The notes beneath the pieces are model-generated. The model worked only from the letters and a program-made list of their open reading frames with translations. It did no database searches and had not been told where the DNA came from. From Saccharicrinis sp963666825 (lineage in GTDB: Bacteria; Bacteroidota; Bacteroidia; Bacteroidales; Marinilabiliaceae): 64,000 nucleotides of DNA. Below are positions 53,016 to 60,762 of the stretch, in pieces (position 1 is the first letter of the stretch; the number at the start of each line of letters is the position of its first letter). Made by a program: the position numbers and the translations under genes. The DNA lies in the NCBI GenBank assembly GCA_963666825.2, contig OY763044.2:930001-994000 (forward strand), given 5' to 3'.

Positions 53016-53945
53016 TCAACCCAAGGCTGGTCTACTATTGTTCAAGCAATGGTCGACTAATACATCAATATTTGCAGTTCCCACACACATGACTGTATCA
53101 GCTCCACCCCAATAAATTTTCAGGTTGCCGTCATCTTCTAAAACTGCACCACAACAAAAAACTACATTGTGTACATAGCCTGATATTTCATAATCTTCTT
53201 CAGGTTGGAGAATCCATTCGTCTCCAACAGCAATAATTACAGATGGATCCAACAGGTTGTGCAAAGCTGCACCCAGGCGGTATACACAGCCGTCCATTGT
53301 AGGAAAAACGCCATGATATATATGTAACCAACCATGAGGTGTTTTTATGGGTGGTGCTCCCGGACCAATTTTCATCTCATCCCAATGGTATTGCATGGGT
53401 TTCATGATAAGTTTCGACTCGCCCCAATATTTTAAATCAGGCGAATACGATATCCAGATTGACCATGGCGATATCTCCGAATGAGGACGATCCAGTCGGG
53501 CGTATAATCCGTTAATTTTTTCAGGGAAGATGACTACGTTTCGATAGTCGGCTTCAGTAATTAATGAAAATCGCTCAACGGTTTTAAAATCTTTAGTTTT
53601 TGCCAGCCCAATTCGAACCCCATGTTTTGAATAGGCACTATATGTAATCAAATATTCACCATCGATTGATACAATGCGGGGATCTTCTATTCCATAGGTT
53701 TCATATTCTTTAAAAATTCCCTTGGTAGCCGGCACCATAAATGGCTTATCATCTACTTTAAAGTTGTAACCATCTTCACTGTCGGCTATTCCCAATATAC
53801 TACGCCCATTTAGCTTATGTGACCTGAATATCATGATATATTTACCGTGGTGCTTAACTACTGCAGCATTGTGTACTGTTGCTACCGGATAAGGCACATC
53901 CATCTTTGTAAGAATAGGATTATATTGATATCTGGTTATTAGCAT
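53016..53945 (-). CDS. GH130-family beta-mannoside phosphorylase/mannosidase
   Basis: This 309-residue single-domain GH130 propeller has 'TVHNAAVVKHHGKYIMIFRSH', 'YGIEDPRIVSIDGEYLITYSAYS', 'GPGAPPIKTPHGWLHIYHGVF' and 'YVHNVVFCCGAVLEDDGNLKIYWGGADTVMCV'. The conserved Asp of 'EDPR' is the expected catalytic acid. Family members act on beta-1,4- or beta-1,2-mannosides. It lies between two GT4 genes on the same strand, 6 bp from the larger, so it probably turns over the oligosaccharide they make. Confidence 0.92.
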   Translation of the reverse strand: MLITRYQYNPILTKMDVPYPVATVHNAAVVKHHGKYIMIFRSHKLNGRSILGIADSEDGYNFKVDDKPFMVPATKGIFKEYETYGIEDPRIVSIDGEYLITYSAYSKHGVRIGLAKTKDFKTVERFSLITEADYRNVVIFPEKINGLYARLDRPHSEISPWSIWISYSPDLKYWGESKLIMKPMQYHWDEMKIGPGAPPIKTPHGWLHIYHGVFPTMDGCVYRLGAALHNLLDPSVIIAVGDEWILQPEEDYEISGYVHNVVFCCGAVLEDDGNLKIYWGGADTVMCVGTANIDVLVDHCLNNSRPALG

Positions 53946-53951
53946 TGGTTA

Positions 53952-56270
53952 TTATGAATTAGATTGCCAGGCTCTTTTGGGGCTTTGTGGCAATTGACCA
54001 TCATCTCTTACATCAGGATTTTCCTCATTGCTTTTAATATCGATGGTGTGAAACTCTTCGTAAGCCTGTAAAACAGTTAGATGGGAAATTAAATACGCCA
54101 ACGAACTTTCAGCACCCTGATTACGGTTTACACCATAACTTTCAAAGCCATCGCAACAACCGTTGGTCTCAAAATCGTACAAACTCATTCTTAAATCGTT
54201 CTCACCTAAGAACCATAAAAATGAGATGTACAGTTTGCTCAGGTATTCCTTGTCTTTTGTAACAATAAATGCCTGATGGTACATTAAAACCATGGCCATA
54301 GCATCGATGGGTTGTTGCGCAAACACTGAGCGTTCGCCATCTTTTTTATACCATTTTTCATTGCCAATTACTGACAGGTAATTTTCATTAAGTGTGTGTG
54401 CGGTTAGAAATTGCATTGAGTTTATTGCAACCTCCAATACTTTATCTTCGTTCAGAATTTCGGCAGAGTGTAACAGTGCCAGTGGCAATATACCATTATC
54501 ATAAGCCAATAATGATTCAAACCAATGCCAATCTGTAGTTTCGTTTTCGTCATAGTGCTTAATTAGCTTGTGGGCCATATTTCGTAACCTTTCCGTCATG
54601 GAATCATCTGATGGATTCGATCTAAGATAATAGCAAACACCAATCATGGTATTTGCAATGCTACGTATGGATTTTAAGTTTTTAAAGTTAGGTGCAGCAT
54701 TAAAAAACACTTCTCTTCCGGTTTGATAATAGGCATCATTGGGTGCGTTTCCGAGTAAGTACCCCAATGCCCATATTGTTCGGCCAAATGAATCTTCAGA
54801 ACCTATTTCGTCGAGATAATGTCTGCTAAAGCTTAAAAAGTTTCTGAACGTGCCATCCTTATTTTGCATATAGTGGATATAGCTTAAATAAACAGGAGAC
54901 AATTCAATTGCCCTGGAGTCTTTTATTTGTTTGTGCGCCATTAATACCATCAGTAAAGCACGGGCATTGTCGTCGAGGCAGTAACCTTCTTTAAGATTTG
55001 GGATGCCAAATTTTGCATGCTGAATAATACCCGTGTCATCAGTTAATCTATTGATGTGTGCCATTGAAAAAGGTGGCAGAATAAGCAGATCCATTATGGT
55101 ATCCTTATTTACTATTTTCTCGACTTTCTGGGTTAATGCCTGATGAGCTACTCTCAAATACTTCTGGCCGATTTTTGGCCATGTTATTTTTTGTCCGTAT
55201 GCCCTGGCGTTACTTTTAAGCAAATTTAATTTTTCAGGATGGTCAAACAGTTCTGTTATAATGGAGGAAAGTTCCTCTGGATCATTAAAGTTAAAAAGTC
55301 GGCCTCTGTCATCGGCTAATAGTTCCTCGGCATGCCAATATGGTGTGGATACTACTGCTGATCCAACTCCAACTGCATAGGATAATGTACCACTGGTAAT
55401 TTGTGCTTCGTTTAAATAAGGTGTAATATAAATGTCGGTAGCCGACAGATATTTGAACAGGTCTTTAATATCCAAAAATTCATTTAGAAAAACGACATTA
55501 TTCTCAAGTTTTAGGTTTTTAACAAGACGCATTAAAAAAATACGGTACTCTTCGCCCGAGTGCCTGACAACATTGGGATGAGTTTTACCTAAAATCAAAT
55601 AAATAACATTCGGATGCCTTTCGATCACTTTTGGCAACGCTTTTATTACTGTTTCAATGCCTTTGTTACGTCCAATAAAGCCGAAAGTCATTAGTACTTT
55701 TTTGGTGTCAATTTTTAATTCTTTTCGTGATATCTGACTGTCAAATTGTAAGTTAGGGACACCGTGGTCAATGAATTCAATCTTATCAGCAGGTACCTGA
55801 TAAATTTCGACCAAAAATTCAATGGCCTTATGACTCATCACAACGATTTTACTGGCCATTTTACAGATTTCCTGTAAAACTGCTTTCTCATTATAGGAAG
55901 GTGTTTTGAGAATAGTATGTAATGTAACTATAAGAGGGACTTCAAGCCGATAAAGTAAAGGTAATATATAAACACCACTCTGGCCGCCAAAAATGCCAAA
56001 TTCGTGTTCGAGTATGCAAAGGTCAGCCCCGCTTAAGTTGATTAATTTTACAGCTTGCAAATAATCTTCCTGTCTGTTTTGTCTAATAATACCTTTTACT
56101 TCATCGGGGTATTCATATTCATTTGGAAAATCACTTAATGCGATAACAAACCCTTCGTTTGAATCGTTTCCATTGTCAGGATTATTAACCATTGAGTTGA
56201 ACAAATCATTTGTAAATGTTCCAATACCACATTCTCTGGGAGGGTATGTTCCTATAAATGTTAATTTCAT
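53952..56270 (-). CDS. GT4 glycosyltransferase fused to an (alpha/alpha) toroid domain
   Basis: This 772-residue protein has two parts. Residues 1-390 are a GT4 enzyme ('TYPPRECGIGTFTNDLFNSM', 'EHEFGIFGGQSGVYILPLL', 'FGFIGRNKGIETVIKALP', 'YITPYLNEAQITSGTLSYAVGVGSAVVSTPY'). Residues about 400-750 are helical repeats resembling six-hairpin glycosidase-like toroids ('YCLDDNARALLMVLMAHKQ', 'SEDSFGRTIWALGYLLGNAP', 'DWHWFESLLAYDNGILPLALL'). The family recurs next to GH130 genes. The start is the first ATG. It likely makes or processes a mannose-containing glycan in the cytosol. Confidence 0.9.
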   Translation of the reverse strand: MKLTFIGTYPPRECGIGTFTNDLFNSMVNNPDNGNDSNEGFVIALSDFPNEYEYPDEVKGIIRQNRQEDYLQAVKLINLSGADLCILEHEFGIFGGQSGVYILPLLYRLEVPLIVTLHTILKTPSYNEKAVLQEICKMASKIVVMSHKAIEFLVEIYQVPADKIEFIDHGVPNLQFDSQISRKELKIDTKKVLMTFGFIGRNKGIETVIKALPKVIERHPNVIYLILGKTHPNVVRHSGEEYRIFLMRLVKNLKLENNVVFLNEFLDIKDLFKYLSATDIYITPYLNEAQITSGTLSYAVGVGSAVVSTPYWHAEELLADDRGRLFNFNDPEELSSIITELFDHPEKLNLLKSNARAYGQKITWPKIGQKYLRVAHQALTQKVEKIVNKDTIMDLLILPPFSMAHINRLTDDTGIIQHAKFGIPNLKEGYCLDDNARALLMVLMAHKQIKDSRAIELSPVYLSYIHYMQNKDGTFRNFLSFSRHYLDEIGSEDSFGRTIWALGYLLGNAPNDAYYQTGREVFFNAAPNFKNLKSIRSIANTMIGVCYYLRSNPSDDSMTERLRNMAHKLIKHYDENETTDWHWFESLLAYDNGILPLALLHSAEILNEDKVLEVAINSMQFLTAHTLNENYLSVIGNEKWYKKDGERSVFAQQPIDAMAMVLMYHQAFIVTKDKEYLSKLYISFLWFLGENDLRMSLYDFETNGCCDGFESYGVNRNQGAESSLAYLISHLTVLQAYEEFHTIDIKSNEENPDVRDDGQLPQSPKRAWQSNS

Positions 56271-56353
56271 TTTTATCCTCTTTTCTTTTTAAATTGATAC
56301 ATGCAATACTTAACTATAGAGAATTAACCCATAGAGTGAGAGAAATACCTGAG

Positions 56354-56473
56354 TTAGACTTCGCTTTTTTTGTTTTTTTTTCTGCGCTTGGCTTCTCTGG
56401 CTAACCGCTTCTCTTTTAGTGTTTTTTCGGGTGCTTTCTTGTTGTTTTTTTTACTATCTTTTTCTTTTGACAT
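56354..56473 (-). CDS. Small Lys/Arg-rich protein
   Basis: About 39 residues from an ATG at 56473: 'MSKEKDSKKNNKKAPEKTL' followed by 'KEKRLAREAKRRKKNKKSEV'. It is almost entirely charged and basic. Short proteins of this kind are common in Bacteroidota and may bind nucleic acid. An upstream ATG (56539) would overlap the histidine kinase end and is less likely. Confidence 0.55.
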   Translation of the reverse strand: MSKEKDSKKNNKKAPEKTLKEKRLAREAKRRKKNKKSEV

Positions 56474-56501
56474 GATGTTTGTTTTTAGTTTAAATTTATT
56501 T

Positions 56502-57281
56502 TTATGGTTTTCCCAGAGGTAAAGTAAATTTAAACTCACTTCCTTTTCCTGGTTTACTTATTATCCATATTTTACCATTGTGAATGTCTATAAACTCCTT
56601 ACAAAGTGATAGACCAAACGCAGTTCCTGTTTCACTATTTGTGCCTGGCAATGAGTTGTTTTTGCCAGATTCAAAAAGGATATTACTTACTTCATGTTCC
56701 ATTCCAACGCCATAATCTTTAATCGTAACTTCAAGAAACCTATTGTTCTTACTCAATGTACTTATGTCGATCTTTCCGTTGGCATGTGAGTACTTAATGG
56801 CATTGCTAATTAAGTTTCTCAATATGCTTTTAACCATGTTCTTATCAGCAAACAATTTTATTTCAGAAAAAACAGGTAGAGTAATTTTGATATCTTTCAG
56901 CGATGCAAATAATTCAAGATTATTAGTCTCTTCAATCAGGATTTCTTTTAAGTCAATAATTTCAGGTTGAAATGAGTTATTATAGTTTTCAGCCAAAGCC
57001 CATATAAGAATACCATCAAGTAGTTTCATTGTTTGTTCAGCAGATTTTAGAGCGATTTCAATATATTCTTCAACCTTATTTCTATTCCATTCAAATGCAC
57101 CTTCTTTTAACAATCCTAAAAAACTTATCATGGAACTCATTGGTGATTTAATATCATGCCCAATTATTGCTATAAGCTTCTTATTGTCGGCAATGATTTT
57201 TTTTTCTTTAATCTCAATTTGCTTTGAAAACTGATGGTTTGATATAACTTCTGAATGATTAATAAGCTTTAGCTCTTTCAT
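56502..57281 (-). CDS. Sensor histidine kinase without a membrane sensor
   Basis: This 259-residue protein has an N-terminal coiled coil, H-box 'IAIIGHDIKSPMSSMISFL', N-box 'ILRNLISNAIKYS', G1 'IKDYGVGMEHE' and G2 'TGTAFGLSLCKEF'. It has the same layout as the kinase at 28360-29208. No receiver gene is nearby. It is in the cupin-led minus-strand operon preceded by shared promoter box 3, suggesting a role in stress signalling. Confidence 0.9.
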   Translation of the reverse strand: MKELKLINHSEVISNHQFSKQIEIKEKKIIADNKKLIAIIGHDIKSPMSSMISFLGLLKEGAFEWNRNKVEEYIEIALKSAEQTMKLLDGILIWALAENYNNSFQPEIIDLKEILIEETNNLELFASLKDIKITLPVFSEIKLFADKNMVKSILRNLISNAIKYSHANGKIDISTLSKNNRFLEVTIKDYGVGMEHEVSNILFESGKNNSLPGTNSETGTAFGLSLCKEFIDIHNGKIWIISKPGKGSEFKFTLPLGKP

Positions 57282-57311
57282 GATTCTTCATTTCATTAAT
57301 ATAAAATCCTT

Positions 57312-57662
57312 TCAAATTTGAACTGCTTCATAACCGCTCTTAATGGTAGTTGAAATCATTTTAAACCTCTGGTTTGCTATAATATTATTTGATGTATGAG
57401 CAGGGATTATGATGCCTTCACCGGTTTTCAGTATGTTTTTATTTTCGTCAATTACTACTTCTGCGGTACCTTCAATAATTTGAATGAACGTATCGAAGGG
57501 CGATATTTTTTCTGCAAGAGCTTCTCCGGTATCAATAGCTACAACACTTACATTTCCGGTGGTTTTTCTTATGATGGTTTTTGTTACCACCGAATTCGGA
57601 ACATATTCTATTATTTCAATTAAAAAATGCGATTTTGATTTTTCCATTTCAGTGGTTTCCAT
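57312..57662 (-). CDS. Cupin-domain protein
   Basis: This 116-residue single cupin has 'VSVVAIDTGEALAEKISPFDTFIQIIEGTAEVVID' and 'LKTGEGIIIPAHTSNNIIANQRFKMIST'. The first cupin motif lacks the usual pair of His, so metal binding may be weak. It heads the minus-strand operon (cupin, kinase, small basic protein, GT4, GH130, GT4) just after promoter box 3. The ligand is unknown. Confidence 0.85.
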   Translation of the reverse strand: METTEMEKSKSHFLIEIIEYVPNSVVTKTIIRKTTGNVSVVAIDTGEALAEKISPFDTFIQIIEGTAEVVIDENKNILKTGEGIIIPAHTSNNIIANQRFKMISTTIKSGYEAVQI

Positions 57663-57719
57663 ACGCTTTGTTTTGAATTAAAGGTACTTTAAGCAATAGA
57701 ACCATGTGTTATACTATTG

Positions 57720-57746
57720 ATGGTTTAATTTACATCATTCACACCT
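57720..57746 (-). promoter_or_regulatory. Shared promoter box, copy 3
   Basis: On the minus strand, GTGTGAATGATGTAA is followed after about 16 bp by TATAACACA. It lies about 70 bp upstream of the cupin gene and just beyond the end of the radical-SAM gene. Confidence 0.7.
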
Positions 57747-57747
57747 T

Positions 57748-59235
57748 TTACCGGGATTGTCTGAGTCCATATATTGTTCTGAAATGATATCCATAAATAG
57801 TAAACGTTATTGCATCCGAGAATAATCCCGGCTTGTTAAATAGTGTCCAGATTAGTAATTTCCAATACTCAATTCTTCCTTTATTTACAATCCCAATAAC
57901 ATACATCGATTTTAAGAAAGCATTTATAAGAGAGAAATTGATTTTATTTCGCCTTTTGTCAAGCCTATTGTAATTCATCAACAATCGTCGGAGTCTTTTA
58001 TAATAAGGTTTAGCTGCGTATATATTATGAATTATTTTTTTATATCCGTCCAATAATTCATCCAGATCCATTTTGGGTATAAAATTCATTGATGAATCGG
58101 TATTGTTACCCGTTGCTTCAGTGGTCAATCTGTTTTCGGTTTCCAACCTCTTGTATAAAACTGTGTTTTTTGGGGCATTTAATAGTCCAACCATGGCCGA
58201 AACAATTCCACTCTTTTGAATAAAATCGATTTGCCGCTGAAAAACACTGGGGGTATCACTGTCAAAGCCTACAATAAAGCCTCCTGATACCTGTAGTCCT
58301 GAATTTTGTATTGCTCTTATGGACTCCAGTAAATCGCGATTTTTGTTTTGCACTTTATTACACGTACGAAGCGCTATTTCATCGGGTGTTTCAATCCCAA
58401 TAAAAGTTGAGGTAAAACCTGTTTCAATCATTAAGGACATTAATTCTTTATCATCAGCCAGATCAATTGAGCTCTGAATATTAAAGACAAAAGGATACTG
58501 ATGCTTGTGCAGCCATGTTTTTAATGTTGGTAAAAAATGTGTCTTAATTTCCTTTTTATTACCTATAAAATTATCGTCAACAATCGAAACAGGGCCTCGC
58601 CAGTTTAGTTGATATAATGCCTCCAGTTCCTTTATTGTTTGACTGGTGTTTTTCATTCTTACCTTGTGACCCAGAAGAGACGTAATTTCACAAAAGTCAC
58701 ATGAAAAAGGACACCCTCGCGATACCTGTATGTTCATAAAGACATATTTCTTCAACTCCAACAAATGATAATCAGGTACAGGCGAAAGGGATAGATCGGC
58801 ATATTGATCGGTTGTATATATTCTTTGGGGCTGCCCTATAGACAAATCTGCAAGAAACAAGGGTAATGTTATTTCAGCCTCATTTAAAACAAAATGATCA
58901 ATGAGAGGGTAGTTTTTGTATTCCTGGGTAAAAAGTGGACCGCCGGCAACAATTTTTTTCTTATGTTTTACACATTCTGAAATAGTTTTTTTGACAGATT
59001 CTTTTTGAATATACATAGCACTGATGAATACATAATCGGCCCAGACAACATCCTTTAAATCTAGTTCAGAAACATTAAGGTCGATCAGTTTTTTCTGCCA
59101 ATTGGTGGGTAGCATTGCCGATACGGTAATCAATCCAAGAGGAGGAACAGCAGCTTTTTTTGAAATAAACTTTAACGCATGCTTGAAACTCCAAAAGGAA
59201 TCGGGATATAGTGGATATACAAATAATATTTTCAT
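57748..59235 (-). CDS. B12-binding-domain radical SAM protein (DUF4070-type)
   Basis: About 495 residues from the ATG at 59235; the open frame extends 35 codons upstream. The B12-binding-like N-domain is 'MKILFVYPLYPDSFWSFKHAL', 'VVWADYVFISAMYIQ', 'VAGGPLFTQEY'. The radical SAM cluster is CxxxCxxC in 'SRGCPFSCDFCEI'. 'GIETPDEIALRTCNK' and 'GGFIVGFDSDTPSVF' are standard. The C-terminus resembles DUF4070 proteins related to hopanoid-modifying HpnJ/HpnR. It is preceded by promoter box 4, so it belongs to the same regulon. The substrate could be a lipid. Confidence 0.88.
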   Translation of the reverse strand: MKILFVYPLYPDSFWSFKHALKFISKKAAVPPLGLITVSAMLPTNWQKKLIDLNVSELDLKDVVWADYVFISAMYIQKESVKKTISECVKHKKKIVAGGPLFTQEYKNYPLIDHFVLNEAEITLPLFLADLSIGQPQRIYTTDQYADLSLSPVPDYHLLELKKYVFMNIQVSRGCPFSCDFCEITSLLGHKVRMKNTSQTIKELEALYQLNWRGPVSIVDDNFIGNKKEIKTHFLPTLKTWLHKHQYPFVFNIQSSIDLADDKELMSLMIETGFTSTFIGIETPDEIALRTCNKVQNKNRDLLESIRAIQNSGLQVSGGFIVGFDSDTPSVFQRQIDFIQKSGIVSAMVGLLNAPKNTVLYKRLETENRLTTEATGNNTDSSMNFIPKMDLDELLDGYKKIIHNIYAAKPYYKRLRRLLMNYNRLDKRRNKINFSLINAFLKSMYVIGIVNKGRIEYWKLLIWTLFNKPGLFSDAITFTIYGYHFRTIYGLRQSR

Positions 59236-59419
59236 GCCTATTTTTCTAGCGTTGATTTGTTTAATTGCATTGGAAAAATAAGTTTTGAGTAAACTATTGA
59301 GGAAGAACTGGCTATAAATGAAGTTTAAGATTTTAGCCAAGTTGTAAAATTCTCTAATGCATTAAAATTGCTTCAACTATTTAAAGTTAAAGTTCGTGAA
59401 ACAATAGAATTAAGGCGTT

Positions 59420-59455
59420 ATAGAATTCTAATAAAAAATTACATCATTCACACAT
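59420..59455 (-). promoter_or_regulatory. Shared promoter box, copy 4
   Basis: On the minus strand, GTGTGAATGATGTAA is followed by TTTTTTATTAGAATTC and TATAACGCC. It lies about 200 bp before the radical-SAM start and overlaps the 3' end of the AraC gene. Confidence 0.7.
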
Positions 59456-60008
59456 TTTCGAGTGTGTCACGCCTTTTATTTTTAAGATCCTTAAAATGGG
59501 AAGGGGTAAGTCCTGTAATTTTTTTAAATTGATTTGACAAGTGTGCCGCACTGCTGTAGTGCATTTTATAAGCTATTTCGGAAAGAGTTAGTTCATCATA
59601 AACAATGAGTTCCTTAACTTTTTCAATTTTATGTGTCAAAAAGAACTTTTCAATAGTTATCCCTTTAACTTCTGAGAATAGATTAGCCAGATATGTATAG
59701 TTATGATTAAGTTTTTCACTAAGGTAGTCAGATAAGTTTACTTTTATTTGATCATCAGTATAATGTACCAGTTCAATAATAGCAACTTTTATTTTTTCAA
59801 CCAGAATACTTTTTTTATCATCCATCAATTCCAGTCCTGATTTTCTCAAAATGTGATCTAGTTTCTTTAGCTGATCATCAGATAGATTCTCAGTAACATT
59901 TGCTTCGCCTATATTGACATAAATATAGTTTAAACCAAGCTTTTCCAGTTCACTTTTAACCACCATTTGGCAGCGTATGCATACCATATTTTTAATATAT
60001 ATTTTCAA
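59448..60008 (-). CDS. AraC-type regulator with N-terminal HMA-like domain
   Basis: This 186-residue protein has a heavy-metal-associated-like domain ('KIYIKNMVCIRCQMVVKSEL', CxxC) in residues 1-65. A C-terminal AraC HTH pair follows: 'YLANLFSEVKGITIEKFFLTHKIEKVKELI' and 'LSEIAYKMHYSSAAHLSNQFKKITGLTPSHF'. The CxxC could bind Cu, Zn or sense redox. It is the only obvious DNA-binding regulator in the stress island and is directly upstream of box 4, so it is the best candidate for the activator of the shared promoter box. Confidence 0.88.
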   Translation of the reverse strand: MKIYIKNMVCIRCQMVVKSELEKLGLNYIYVNIGEANVTENLSDDQLKKLDHILRKSGLELMDDKKSILVEKIKVAIIELVHYTDDQIKVNLSDYLSEKLNHNYTYLANLFSEVKGITIEKFFLTHKIEKVKELIVYDELTLSEIAYKMHYSSAAHLSNQFKKITGLTPSHFKDLKNKRRDTLENV

Positions 60009-60139
60009 TATTCACATATTAAAACTGAATTATCTAAATTTAGTGATTATTAGCAAGTATATAAAGTAGCAAGTATCAAAGTTTTATAATTTCGATTTCA
60101 AAGTTATTAAATGAGGCTCTTAGGTATAATGTTATAAAT

Positions 60140-60400
60140 GCTTTTCTTATCTTAATTTAGGTAGTGGTTTTTAAAAAATGATCCAAACATGAGCATCTTT
60201 ACCAGATTATGAACTTTCAATATATGCAGAAGTGCTATATTCATTACATTTTTTTTTTGAAAGAGTACGAATTCTTCCTTCCAGTTTTCTTTATCAAAGT
60301 CTGTAACTAAAAACCAGGAGGTGTTATTTTCTAAGAGAGGATAGATACCGATAAAATGATTGCCTTCAACTGATATAATCGAATTAACAAATATCATGCT
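60140..60400 (-). pseudogene. Remnant of a TOTE-type archaeo-eukaryotic primase gene
   Basis: The minus strand encodes 'NHFIGIYPLLENNTSWFLVTDFDKENWKEEF', which follows the TOTE conflict-system primase pattern (IG.YPLL.D.T..FLA.DFDK..W..D). In another frame 'YIESS' then a stop and 'SGKDAHVWIIF' (about 60170-60225) matches the family's ERSRSGNGAHVWIFF. Frameshift, internal stop and missing ends show a decayed gene. Confidence 0.7.
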
Positions 60401-60410
60401 GTAAAGTAGT

Positions 60411-60469
60411 GGTTAATATATTAGCTATATGATAAAAATATGGCTATATTTGTCTAATATATTAGCTAT
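60411..60469 (+). promoter_or_regulatory. hipBA promoter and operators (copy 2)
   Basis: The palindrome CTAATATATTAG (60454-60465) follows TATATTTG (60445-60452), a TAnnTTTG-type element, and ends 4 bp before the start codon. A second TTAATATATTAGCTA lies at 60413-60427. The predicted transcript would have a leader of only about 10 bases. Confidence 0.65.
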
Positions 60470-60745
60470 ATGTATTCAATTAATCCAACACCTCATGAAA
60501 TTGGTAAGGAACTGGCCAAACGCCACAAAGCCTTGCGTAAACAATTAAAGTTATCTCAATCAGTTATGGCAGAGAGATCTGGTGTCTCTTTAGGGAGCTT
60601 AAAACGTTTTGAAACTACTGGACAAATATCTTTGGAATCATTACTTAAGTTAGCTCACCTTCTTGATAGGCTGGAAGATTTTAAATTAGTTTTCCAACCC
60701 AAAGAAGACTTAGGCAATATTGAGGATCTTTTTTCGACTAAATAG
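60470..60745 (+). CDS. hipB: HipB-like XRE antitoxin/repressor (copy 2)
   Basis: This 91-residue protein is near-identical to the HipB at 22590. The changes include Asn5 for His, Val for Asp in the HTH and a few charged swaps near the C-terminus. Unlike copy 1, the operator is placed directly against the ATG. It is followed 17 bp later by hipA. Confidence 0.9.
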   Translation: MYSINPTPHEIGKELAKRHKALRKQLKLSQSVMAERSGVSLGSLKRFETTGQISLESLLKLAHLLDRLEDFKLVFQPKEDLGNIEDLFSTK

Positions 60746-60762
60746 TAGGTAAAGAAATTGTT

